Shown: in pieces, positions 41,359 to 51,260 of the stretch
Layout: the number at the start of each line of letters is the position of its first letter
How positions within the stretch are numbered: position 1 is the stretch's first letter
NCBI RefSeq assembly: GCF_036370855.1
Contig: NC_088099.1
Span: forward strand, 21,295,501-21,359,500
Reading direction: 5' to 3'
Source: Dromaius novaehollandiae
Lineage: Eukaryota; Chordata; Aves; Casuariiformes; Dromaiidae
DNA: 64,000 nucleotides
Notes under the pieces: generated by a model
Told to the model about the DNA's origin: nothing
What the model saw: the letters and a program-made list of their open reading frames with translations, nothing else
Database searches by the model: none
Program-made: the position numbers and the translations under genes

Positions 41359-42159
41359 ATACATAATTTGAGGAGAGATTGTCAGCCAAGTATTCTGGAA
41401 GACCCATTAATATGGGAAAATCCTGACTCCATGCATAAAGTAACGGAAACCTCCATTACAACTTTAATTCTAAGAGGAGAAGAACCCCTTCTTTTAAACA
41501 ATTCTGTAGTCAAGCTGGTTCTTTATTATTACTTTTCCATATATCTGCTAAGGATATGCCTGTTGCAGGATACAGTATTCAGTCTGCATGCTTTCCAAGG
41601 GAAAAAGGAGATCCTAAGAACAAGAAACATTGCTGCTGACTGGCTAACCATTTTAGTTCTAGCATTGCCTTACTCTAATAGTTTAATCTCAAGCTAATTC
41701 TCAGAACAAGCATTGAGATTCCACTGCAGAATGTTGTTTGGATTGTATTACAGAAAATAGTCATCTCTAAACATTGCTGGTTTTGTTTCACTTTTGATGT
41801 GAAAATATTCACTTTTGGTTTTAGCTTTTCTAAAGCTGAAGTTGAAAACATATTCCCACTGACCCTTGCATATGAAGAGCATAAATTCCTCTTTCACAAC
41901 GGAGAATTTAAAAGCACATTTCTCTAACAGCACCTCAGTAGCTCTAAACAAGGTCAAATTAAAGTTGCATTATTCCTGTTTGAAGTGTAACTATGGAGAG
42001 TTTCTTCTTTTATGTGGTCAATTGTAAAGTCAAACAGTAAGGGTCAAAAATTGACTGGCAATTCCTGTGCCAAACAATATAAATTTAATGCCTTCCCTTC
42101 CTACATAATTAAGGACAGCCACAGAGTTTCTCAGCACCTCTTTCACTATTATTATTTAT

Positions 42160-42183
42160 CTGTATTGCAGTACTGCAATACAG
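42160..42183. repeat. Perfect 24-bp palindrome
   Basis: CTGTATTGCAGT is followed immediately by its exact reverse complement, with no spacer. It lies 4.3 kb upstream of the NEBL start codon, in otherwise featureless AT-rich DNA. Confidence 0.95.
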
Positions 42184-44314
42184 TATGAGCTCAGAGGCTC
42201 CACCTACAATTCTCCATGCAGTGCCTTAACCACAAGATCGTCCTTCCACTTCAATCTCATTCAGTATCTGTTATCTGCTGGAGCTAATATGCAAACCTAA
42301 TGAGCTGGTTACAGCACTAAGATAGTATTTTGAGTACATTACTGTAACCGGTCAGTTGTTTCACCCTTTTTACATTTTTTCAGAGTAGAAGAGCATATTG
42401 CCATATTTATTCTAGAAAAATGATTGAATGATGACTCTGCAAATGGGACATCAGCTGTTAATCATGACGCACAACATTCAGTATTTTTTTCAGAAAATGT
42501 AATTAAATAAACGTATGTGAATGAATGGAAGAAAACAGCATTCCTTGCTGTGAAAGAAGATGGATTACTAAGCTCACATGAAGTCCCATTTTGTTCAGTG
42601 GGACTCTGTGCGACCATAATATTGTGAGAAGACTTCATTTGGAGAAATTCTGATGGAAAGATAGTGTCTTCATGGGATGACAGAAAGGCAGCAAGCACCG
42701 CCTCTGGGCTCTTACACAGCCTGGGGAATACATGCTCAGCCGCAAGACAGAAGCCTTTGCCTTCTTGCTACATTTGGAAGTTCACTTGATGGCCCCAACA
42801 GGTCTTAACCCCAGCCATAGGAGAAGGATTATAAGGAGCTTATTTTGCAGGTGAGAGAGCTGAGGAAGTCTACAAGAAACCTTTTGGAAGTGCTACATGT
42901 AGAGCAGAAACAGTTCCCTGTTACGGTCCCTGTCGCAGTGGAAACGAGTCTCTATGGGTGGTCTCTTTCAAGACATTGTCAAGCCACTTCCAGTAACACT
43001 GAGTAACTTTCTAGGAAAATGGTTCCCAACCTTTTCTGGCTCAGGTAAAATTCAATGTCAACACGTGAAACTACATATCAAGATACTTTTTTTTCTTTTT
43101 TCCATCCATGAACTGAAAACAGCACTGAAAACTTTTCTGTCATATAAGCAAATAGGAAATGCAGTGGGTACTGCAGTAGTACTCTGCAGATCTAGAAACT
43201 TTAGTACTACAGGCACCATTTTACCCAGTCATAATACTTCCAGTGCTTTAACTATGCTACCCGAGAAGGGCTTTCTCACTTGGACCACTATATGTACACT
43301 GAAAAAAAGCATCTAGCTGCAGTTGTTGCTGATTTGCATTGCTTAGCCAAACACCCACTTTCAGTCATCTAGGCTAGATAAACAGCAGTGAAATGCATTG
43401 AATGAGATTAAGTATACTTACCTAAAAACTCGGGATGTGCCTTATAATACTAGTTGGGGACCACTTCTAGATCCTGTCTAGAGGTCCATCATCTATTATA
43501 GACTCCATAATTGTGGCAACAGTTGTCTAGCTAGTGTGCAAGATCTTTGCCCTTCTCTGTTTAGTGGTCCTCGGTTTATATCCTCTTGGTTAGTGAAATG
43601 GAGGGTTGTTATATTTGGCTTTGCTGCACTTCACCACTGCATCATTATCTACCCAGAAGAACAGAAAAAGACTAATGACGAATAATGTTTCACTGCTTTC
43701 TCACAAACAGGCAGCTGGTAAAATAGGTTTTTCTCTCCCACAGATTTGCATGGAACATAAGAACCTGCTTTTCATTATAACAGCACTAGAAAAAAGTTGT
43801 GGTTCATGAGGAAAGAGCTCTGTGCTGTGGAAATGAAGATTCTGATTCAGACCTTATTTTTCTCCTCCTATGGGGAAAACTATTAAAAGTTAATGAAAAG
43901 ATCCTGAAATAATGATAAATATTGGAATGTTTTTATACTGCCAAAACACGATTTCTATAGAACTGCAGCTATTCCTATTTATTTTACTATTGCATTTTAG
44001 TGTTGATATTTTGATTACTGAAAGTCTGCCCTTTAAGAATAAGATCAGAGATTTTATTGCAGCATTGAGACTAAGAGTAATACGCAAATGATTTTCGTCT
44101 GTGTGCTGAGGAGATGGTTCTGAACGTGATTGTAATAAACTGGAACTTCCAAGAATAAGCCTCCTTCCTAAAGATTTCATATTTGTGCTTTGGGGGAGCT
44201 GTATGCCTCTAGGTATTTCTAATGAGCTACAGAGCCTTTTCACTTGTGAACTATCAGGTTGAATCCAGTTCAGCTAAGCAAGAATTAAAAATTGTTTCCA
44301 TTTAAGTATTGTCC

Positions 44315-44329
44315 ACTGCCCTCTATCTA
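44315..44329 (-). promoter_or_regulatory. Weaker candidate CTCF site (- orientation)
   Basis: The reverse complement, TAGATAGAGGGCAGT, fits 11 of 15 core positions, including the whole AGRKGGCRSY part. It lies about 2.2 kb upstream of the NEBL start codon. Confidence 0.2.
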
Positions 44330-46062
44330 AGATTAATTTAGCTGGATCTCCATTCCAGTTCCTGTTATAGACTTGCTACTCCACTACACTCTAGCCCTGG
44401 CTGAGTGGAGATTGCTTGCTCTGTGGCTGTACAGCGCCTAATTCAATTCAACTGTGATCTTAGATCCACAAAGGAGAGTTGCTGCAGAAAAGGTCAAGTT
44501 ACCATATATTCAAGTTTCCTTTACCAATATGCTCAGATGCCTGGCATCCAGAGTGCCTTGAATAAGAGCTATTGTCTACCTCTAGTCAAACTGTCCAACA
44601 GAAAGTGTTAGGCAATCTGTATAGCCCATATATAGCAGACGATGAGATTGACCGCATCTGCACTGCAGGGCATATATGCACCTATTGCCTAGAAAATAAC
44701 AAGCTGAGGCCTAACTGATGTTCATGCATTTGATAAAATTATCATGCTATTGTCTGTGATGAACACTGAGAGCTTAAATCTTAGATTCCAGATCAAAAAT
44801 ATCTGGTTAACAATAGTAAAAAAAACCGCAAACCAGATTCATGACTTTTGAATCCTGGGAATTGCCTGTACTAGCCCCCAGATGGATCAGACTGCAGGAA
44901 TGGAAGCCTAGTTGGTCAATAATTTGCCATTTTCTATTGCACTAAGACAGCTATAACAGAAAACAAGCATTTATAAAATTGCTTGCAAATCTGCTTTCCT
45001 GTCGCTTGTAGCAGAGCCAGCCTCTCAACATTATGACTTTCATTGGGTGCCAGATGTTTATCTCTAGATGAGACAGAAGAAGCTTTACAACTTCTGTCAT
45101 ATAATATTTAAAGCCTGATTAGGTATTTCTCATTTAATCACATATATTATTAATTTCTATGAAATTGATGTTTCTCCCCACACCTTTAACCAGTCAGTGC
45201 ATAAAAGCTGGGTTGCTAGGGAAGAATTATAGCCAAGTATTCCAGTTTAGCTGACTGCATTCTGATTACTTAATAATGTTCAACTATGTGTAGAATTTGT
45301 CCTTGCTGCTTGCTACACAAAGTACTGCGTTGCTGAAAAACTCTTACCTCGGGGCAGGCTGCACTGCACTGGGTTAAGCACTTCCGTCAGGGTGGCTTAT
45401 ACTCCAGGTGGTTAAAGAGGTCCACATCTAGGGAAGAATGCATCGTTTTTTGCTGTACCATTCCCATGGCATTAATGATCAAACCAAGACTGAATGCCAA
45501 AAGCCTGCTCCGAGGAGCTGAATCTACTGCTCTTGCAGAAATGCAGGACTGCACATTTCGGCATCTCGGGGGAGCACCGGTATGCCCCAGCACCGCTCAC
45601 TCTGAGAAAGCACCAACATCGAGCCTGAAAAGTAACTGGGATACAAAGCTAAGAAAATGGAGAGAAATTCCTCGCCGCAGTGAAGGGTACCCTAGGTCTG
45701 CATGTAAAACCTAATCTAGGTTGCGATATTCGTACCACACAGGCTGGCCGGTGCAGCTCCGCAGCAGGTATTTTTCACGAAAAGCCCAGTTGTGAACCCA
45801 AACGGCGTTGCCGGATTGTCTGCTCCCACCGAGCTCCGCGGAGCGCCCTCCCCCCTCTCCTCCCCCTGAAAGTTTTGATGCGCTCCGTGTCATTTTGACG
45901 CCGGGGGAACGACGCCCTTTGGACTGTCCATCCCGCAGCTCCTTTTCCGCCGCCGCGAAGGGCAGCGCGGCCGCGCACCATGCGCGGGCCCGGCTGGGGG
46001 GCAGCGCCTCGCCCCGCCGCGGGGGACCCCCGCCGCCCCCCCGCGGCTTGAGCCTCGGGGCC

Positions 46063-46070
46063 TGACGTCG
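46063..46070 (+). promoter_or_regulatory. CRE-like element TGACGTCG
   Basis: This is a one-base variant of the CREB/ATF site TGACGTCA inside the CpG island, about 460 bp upstream of the start codon. A chance match in GC-rich sequence is quite possible. Confidence 0.3.
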
Positions 46071-46171
46071 GGGGGCGCCGCGAACTCCTCCCGCGCGGCC
46101 GCGCAGCGCCGGGCCGCGGCAGGTGCGCGCCGGAGGCCCCCCCGCGGGCGGTGGGCTTGGCCTCCGCGGGA

Positions 46172-46190
46172 GCGGCGTGAGTCACGCCGC
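46172..46190. promoter_or_regulatory. Palindromic AP-1 (TGAGTCA) site in the NEBL promoter
   Basis: The consensus AP-1 heptamer TGAGTCA (46178-46184) sits at the centre of a 19-bp inverted repeat with GCGGCG and CGCCGC flanks. It lies about 340 bp upstream of the start codon. Binding by Jun/Fos or Maf/NRF2-type bZIP proteins is inferred from the motif only. Confidence 0.5.
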
Positions 46191-46221
46191 GCTCGGGTGC
46201 GGGAGCCGAGCGCGCAGGCAC

Positions 46222-46240
46222 GCGGCGGCGGCGGCGGCGG
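46222..46240 (+). repeat. Short CGG trinucleotide repeat (six units)
   Basis: Six uninterrupted CGG units (after a leading G) stand in the promoter or 5'UTR, directly followed by further G-rich sequence. Such tracts may vary in length and form G-quadruplexes. Confidence 0.8.
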
Positions 46241-46280
46241 GGGCGGGCGGCCGCCGGGAGGGAGGCGAGCGGGCGGGGGA
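46241..46280 (+). promoter_or_regulatory. GC boxes (Sp/KLF-type)
   Basis: GGGCGGGCGG at 46241 and GGGCGGGGG at 46271 match Sp1/KLF GC boxes. They lie just downstream of the CGG repeat and about 250-285 bp before the NEBL start codon. They could be promoter or 5'UTR depending on where transcription starts. Confidence 0.45.
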
Positions 46281-46317
46281 GGCAGGCGGCGGCGGCTCCC
46301 CGCCCGCCCACTCGCAC

Positions 46318-46371
46318 ATGCTGCCGAGCCGCAGTCCGCTGGAGCAGCGCTGCCTCCGCGGCCGCCCGTGA
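46318..46371 (+). other. Upstream ORF 1 (17 codons) in the probable NEBL 5'UTR
   Basis: An ATG at 46318 opens a 17-codon frame (MLPSRSPLEQRCLRGRP) that ends in TGA at 46369-46371, 153 bp before the NEBL start. The start context is weak (C at -3 and C at +4). It counts as a uORF only if transcription begins upstream of 46318, which is likely but unproven. Confidence 0.4.
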
Positions 46372-46432
46372 CCTTCTCGCCCGCCGGCAGCCGCCGAGGA
46401 CCCCCGCGGAGGCGCCCCCGCCCGGGCAGGGG

Positions 46433-46528
46433 ATGCGACATCGGCCCCGGGGAGCCCCGTCCAGCGCCGCCCGCCGCCCAGCAGCAGCCTCGGCCGCCGC
46501 CCGCGGCCCGGAGGGAGCCTCAGCATGA
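46433..46528 (+). other. Upstream ORF 2 (31 codons), stop overlaps the NEBL start codon
   Basis: An ATG at 46433 (G at -3) opens a 31-codon frame rich in Ala, Pro and Arg. Its TGA (46526-46528) overlaps the NEBL ATG (46525-46527) as ATGA. Ribosomes translating it would stop on the main start codon, so it could damp NEBL translation or feed short-range re-initiation. The frame is seen in the sequence; a translational effect is inference. Confidence 0.45.
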
Positions 46529-46593
46529 ACCCCCAGTGCGCCCGCTGTGGCAAGGTGGTCTATCCCACCGAGAAAGTCAACTGCCTCGACAAG
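46525..46593 (+). CDS. NEBL: NEBL (LIM-nebulette/LASP2 isoform), coding exon 1, partial gene
   Basis: This exon encodes residues 1-23 of the short LIM isoform of nebulette (LASP2), an actin-binding adaptor of focal adhesions and Z-discs. The reading starts [17 protein letters not shown] and ends in LDK. Cys5 and Cys8 are the first two zinc ligands of the LIM domain. Gln4 and Val11 fit LASP2/NEBL; the paralogue LASP1 has Asn and Ile there. The ATG has A at -3, an adequate start context. The exon ends in phase 0 with AAG followed by GTGCGC, a GT donor with weak +4 and +6 positions. Past the donor the frame runs on into low-complexity glycine/arginine-rich sequence, so the coding exon stops here. 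Exon 2, 923 bp downstream, continues the domain exactly. Family assignment rests on recognising the protein; no database search was run. Confidence 0.95.
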
Positions 46594-47516
46594 GTGCGCG
46601 GCGCGGGGGGCGCGGGGGGCGCGCAGCCCTACGCGGGGGGTGGGGGGGGGCGGGCGCGGCGGCAGGTGGCAGCGGAGCGGCTGGCGCGGCGCCGGGGTCC
46701 GCTCCGCCGCCGGGATCGGCGCCGCCGCCTGCGGCCGCCGCAGGGCGGGAGGCGGCTGGCGGCTGCCGTGTCGCCGCGCTGACGCAGGGCTGATACCGGG
46801 CCGCGGCGGGGGCGGCCGGCGCGTCCCTCGCCGCTGCCGGCGGGAGGGAGGCGGCTGCGGGCGCCGCCGGCGCGGCCGGTGCCTGCGCGGAGCGAGGGGG
46901 CCGGGAGGCGCCCGCGGCCTCTGGCGCAGTCGCTGCCCCCGTGCGCGGGGCCGAGGCGCCCGGGGGGGGACGAGGGGGCGGCGCCCTTTCCCCGGAGGTT
47001 TTCTTGCCTTGCGATTTTGGCCGTCCCGGAGCGCGGCCGCTTCGTAAATAAACGCGCAAGCTGTAAGGCTGTGGCAGATGCTGCGAATTAGCATCCCCAG
47101 GAAGGAAAGGCGGTAGGAGCTCCGAGGTGAAAATACTGTATTATGTGCTAAATTTAGTCTCTATTAAATATACCAAAACCGCAACCATCGTATTAGTCAC
47201 TAGTATAGTATTGCGTTCATAGAAAACATTTTTTTGTCTTTAAACTAGACAGTCAAACTCCTGCTTCGGTTATCCTTAATCTTGGCAAGGTCAAAACGCT
47301 GAGGTCTTGTCACGCGAACAGAAAATTTACATTTCCAGGAGTGTTTCAGAAGCACCTTCAGTTACGCATGAAAGTAATTCTTTTGATTTAGTTTACAGAA
47401 ATACTAATGCACATCCAAAGTATTGGCATGTAATTGTGTTTTTACATTTACCGTTCCCTAAAATAGCTATCAAAGCATCAATATTGTAAGTAATTCTACT
47501 TTACATTTCTTTACAG
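46594..47516 (+). other. NEBL: NEBL intron 1 (923 bp)
   Basis: The intron lies between the two halves of the LIM domain, with GT at its start and AG at its end. Its first 470 bases belong to the CpG island and are extremely G/C-rich; the rest falls back to AT-rich DNA. No additional exon is visible. Confidence 0.9.
46605..46654 (+). other. Potential G-quadruplex tract just after the exon 1 donor
   Basis: Runs of six, six, six and nine G, then a final GGG, lie within 50 bases that start 12 bases past the exon 1 splice site. The G-rich strand is the sense strand, so both DNA and nascent RNA quadruplexes are possible. Confidence 0.6.
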
Positions 47517-47611
47517 TACTGGCATAAAGGATGTTTCCACTGTGAAGTCTGCAAAATGGCTCTGAACATGAATAACTACAAAGGATATGAAAAGAAACCT
47601 TATTGCAATGC
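47517..47611 (+). CDS. NEBL: NEBL (LIM-nebulette/LASP2 isoform), coding exon 2
   Basis: This 95-bp exon encodes residues 24-54 plus two bases of codon 55, from [20 protein letters not shown] to KPYCN. It supplies LIM zinc ligands His26, Cys29, Cys32, Cys35 and Cys53. The eighth ligand, by family His56, must come from exon 3. Gly28, Val34, Ala38 and Asn42 separate it from LASP1. The acceptor is a pyrimidine-rich tract ending in TTACAG and the donor is a near-perfect GTAAGT. Exon 1 is phase 0 at its end and exon 2 leaves phase 2, as known for the LASP family. No frameshift or lost ligand is visible, so the gene appears intact here. The encoded domain lies at the N terminus, ahead of nebulin repeats and an SH3 domain that are not in this window. 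Confidence 0.96.
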
Positions 47612-50600
47612 GTAAGTATTGTAAATGTCAAGTCTTGCAGAAATGCACTCGAAAGAAAAAACTGGCCATGCATATTGTAAAATAGGTATTGTCCTGCTGT
47701 AAAAACTTAATCTAGAGATGTGTCAGTGCATTCTAGAGTGGCTTAGTATCTTTTCAGGCAGTGTATTGTGCTCGTGTTGAAGTGACAGAAAATGAAAATA
47801 CTTGATTATGATAGGGGTAGTGTTTTAGTATCAGATCTTAGGATACAGGCCCATTCCTCCAAGAAACTGTCTCACATCTGATGCTGACTCCCATTACGTT
47901 CATTACTGGCTTGCTAGGTGATATATATCCACTATGCAGCTGTCTGTTCAGGACTGCGAACCTGATCAACATTTTGTAGTAAGAAAACAAACCAAGTGCT
48001 TCTTAGTTTTCCAGGAACAATGCCCTATTAGAGATCGTGACAACCTAGTTTTAACTGTTTTGTTGTTCACATATCTCAGTTTACCGAACTAGATATTTGC
48101 AAAATCACTGCTTCGAGCCTCATTCTGTTTTGTATTTTCCTTCTCTCTAAGATTTTGATGAACAAAACATGAATTTTTGTTGTTGAGTATAATCACATTG
48201 TATTCCACTTTTAGGTTTTTTGGTTTTGTTTTGAGTTTTGAAGAGTTCTTTGACATTTGGCTTGGGAATACTGGAGAAGAGCGTTTGGTATACATATGAA
48301 GAAGTTTCATACTGTTCTTTGTACAATGTTCATAAGATTTGCCAAGTATGTTTCAGTATGTTTTAATGTTTAGAAACATTTACAATATACTTTGTTAAAA
48401 GAGTATCTCTAAAAAAATTTGGACCAAATTTGATCTTAGTATTATTTCAGGTGTTAAACCTATCATTATAATTTTCAGCTTCACCTACTTAAAATATAAG
48501 AGAGAAAATCTTGAAACTGTGGGCACATTGCACTGTTTTCAGGAATATTTTGTTATAATGCTCTTAACGTTTTTGTTTCTTATTGAGGTAGACAGTCAAT
48601 GGCTGGTCATTACAGGCTAGTTCAATATCATATGTGTTTTTCTTCCAGGCTAAACCCGCAGCAAATCAATGCCTATGTAGCTAAAGTATGAGTATTGTTA
48701 TAAATGCTGCTGTGCTGCCAAAGCTTGAAACAGCTCTTTGAGTGGGCATAGTTGTACTTTAGAAACATATGGACTTGCACACACAAACTTTTAGCTCTCC
48801 TTGAGGTGTTCTGCAATGTGGGGGGCTGGCACTGACGAGGCCTCTTATAATAAAGTGTGATCAAGTGCCAGCTTTGCATGTCGTCGGGAATCTCTCTAGG
48901 AAGGGAGTTGAGTGCTTCAACAGGTGGCATGCTACAAGTTGAGACTAACTTAGAGGTTATTTGCCCTAGATGGGACTCTGCTTTTGGTAATTTTTGGGTT
49001 GCAGTGTGAAGTACAAGCTTAGATAATTTACAATGATTAAAACTCTCATAACACTTTGGTGCCTTTTATCTAACTTTTTGTGAGTAACTTTTGGTCCTGA
49101 CACTTTGGTTGCTTGATCTTTCCTAGGTAATGAGGTACTTACACATTCAATAACACTGTTTCCATAAAATTCCTCCATACTATACATTGAGGTTTCCATG
49201 CCATGTGTATTCAGTTTCAGTTCTAAAAGAGTTTCTTATGTATATATGTTGCATGTTGTGTCCTTCTATTTATGGATGAGGAGGAGAAGGATTATGGATA
49301 TGTTATGTACTGTTAAGGTACTATTTTTCCCAGTATTTGCTTTAATGGACTTCGTAACAGTGATCCTCAGGGAAAAAAAAAATCCCTGTCTTTGAAAGGT
49401 CCCTCAAACCTGATGTATGTATGAAACAGTTGCTGGTCAAACTAGTCAGGAAGAAACAATGTAAAAACATGGAAGAATGAGTTTCTTCTATTAAAGATGA
49501 GAGACAACTTAATATAATTAATGTTGTATGTTTTGTTCTTGTCTTGCTAAACTTAAGTTTTTAAAGATACTTTAAATGAATAATTTAAATAATCATAAAT
49601 GTTCTATGGAACCAGTAAGGGGAGACTAGTGTGTATTTTCTGGTTTTAGCAAACTTTAATATTCTTCAAAGGAGGAATAAAATGTTTATGCAAAATGGAG
49701 TTTTATAAGCATAAGTTGTTTATTTCAGTTATGGTATTTTGACACACTAGTCTTGCATCTCAAAGGTTACTTATTTGCAAAGCAGATGCCATTATAGTAT
49801 TTAAAATTATGATGTGCCTTATCCAGCATTCATTAGTGGGAGGGAAATCCATTTTTATGTTAAATACTGTTTGATCAGAAAATCTGTGAAGAAAAGAATG
49901 CAAGTTTACTCATACAAACACCTACAAACATTTGACAAAGCAATTACTGTTAGGCTGTTTATTGAGGCCATCCATCAATGAGAGTGTAATTTGTACATAA
50001 AAGTGCAGGAGTATGCACTAATCTGAATGGGAGAACAATGCCATTTAGTTATTTAATGGGTTTGGAAGCCGTAGTTAGCTTTTTATTAGGACAAGTTGAA
50101 AAGCATGCATGTTCAGTAATTTCTGCAGCTATTTTTTAGTTCCTAAGCTAGATAATGCAACCTCAGTATGTTTTGATCTTTGAACCTGAAATAGTATATT
50201 CCACTCTTTTTTCAGATATTGAAATTATTTATTTTTGTTGGAATACTTGCAAAAAGCAGAAGTTACTTTGATTGTAAAACCTATTTGTGTTTCCATTAAT
50301 AGAAGAAAAAGATGCTGATTTATGACTTTCACTTCAAACCATACTTTTGTTTGGTGGAGGAAAGAGTAAATCCAGAAATTAACGGTTTAACAGGAATTAG
50401 TGAGCCAAGAAGGAATGTACTATGAAATACTTTAATCTGGTGTCCATTAGAAAACAACATAAATATTTGTAAACACAGGATTCTGATTTTTTTAAAAACC
50501 AAGTTTTGGCTGGGCAGCCTGCCACATTTCCCGGTTGTATGCATTCCTTGTGGTAAGCATATATATTGACAGCAAAAGTAATTTCTGGGCTATTGGAAGT

Positions 50601-50929
50601 TGTAGAACTAGCATAGGTCAAGAAGCTGAGCTTCTTAGTATTGCAACTCTGATACTATTTTTGCATGTTGTAGATTTATAAAAGATTTCTTAGCTGGGCT
50701 GCAAGGGAAAACTTTGTCTACATGTGCTGTGAAAAGAATGGTCTTGTGAATAAGATATGAGATCTGTGTTTCTGTCACAGTTCCCATGCAGGTCCATAAT
50801 CTATCTCTTGTAAACCTTTCAGCCCTCTTACTTGTGGAGAAGAGAGTGTACAACTTCTGTTTTCTCTGTCTTTTCTATTATCTACATAATTTGCAAGCTG
50901 TTTGAGTCTGGATAGTCTCTTGCTACTTG

Positions 50930-51260
50930 TTTGCATGGTGGCTAGAGTAACAGGGCTTTGATCTCAGCTGGGACATGCTACTACTACTGTAATCATATAA
51001 TTGATGGTATTATGTTTCTCAGTTTACCCACATTCACATTTCATCTGAAAGGCCTCATACACAAAATTTTGAATTTTTGTAGTTGCTCAGCACACGGACA
51101 CTACCAGTTTTGCGTTATAACTTCAGTTTTGCTTTTTACTTGCTGTCTGACCTTAGATATGCCACTTTGCCGGAGAGCTGACTGACTCGTGAAATAACGT
51201 TAATGAGACTGAGTGCTCAGACTTGTAGTGAAGTTTTGTAGTTCATCAAGGCACTATGCG
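50930..51260 (+). repeat. Possible MIR-like SINE relic in NEBL intron 2
   Basis: GGTGGCTAGAGTAACAGGGC, then about 190 bases on TTGCTGTCTGACCTTAGATA, and a TTAATGAGACTGAGTGCTCAG segment follow the order of MIR. Spacing is stretched and identity low, so this is tentative. Confidence 0.3.

Larger units (their letters stand above)
37036..45769. other. Noncoding DNA immediately upstream of the NEBL promoter
   Basis: AT-rich. Contains the polypyrimidine tract, the 24-bp palindrome and the weak CTCF-like motif listed separately. No exon of a neighbouring gene is recognised on either strand. Confidence 0.55.
45770..47060. promoter_or_regulatory. NEBL: CpG-island promoter of the NEBL LIM isoform
   Basis: GC content and CpG density rise sharply at about 45.77 kb and drop at about 47.06 kb, flanked by AT-rich DNA. 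The island covers the start codon at 46525, the likely 5'UTR and half of intron 1. I see no TATA or CCAAT box near a plausible start. There are GC boxes (GGGCGG at 46241 and 46271), a CRE-like TGACGTCG (46063) and an AP-1 site (46178). This is the pattern of a broad, TATA-less promoter. The exact transcription start cannot be set from sequence, and transcription in the opposite direction is possible. Confidence 0.85.

Noticed and set aside
46594-46782. Extension of the exon 1 frame past residue 23
   Set aside because: The extra sequence is low complexity and begins at a GT donor. Exon 2 resumes the LIM domain exactly, so this is intron read-through.
46197-46793. 198-codon frame on the + strand over NEBL exon 1
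   Set aside because: It begins at GTG rather than ATG, is out of frame with NEBL, and is Gly/Arg/Ala-rich. It is a shadow of the CpG island.
45775-47094. 439-codon frame on the - strand across the CpG island
   Set aside because: It is Arg/Pro/Ala-rich low complexity, antisense to NEBL exon 1, and explained by GC-rich DNA having few stop codons. No domain is recognisable.
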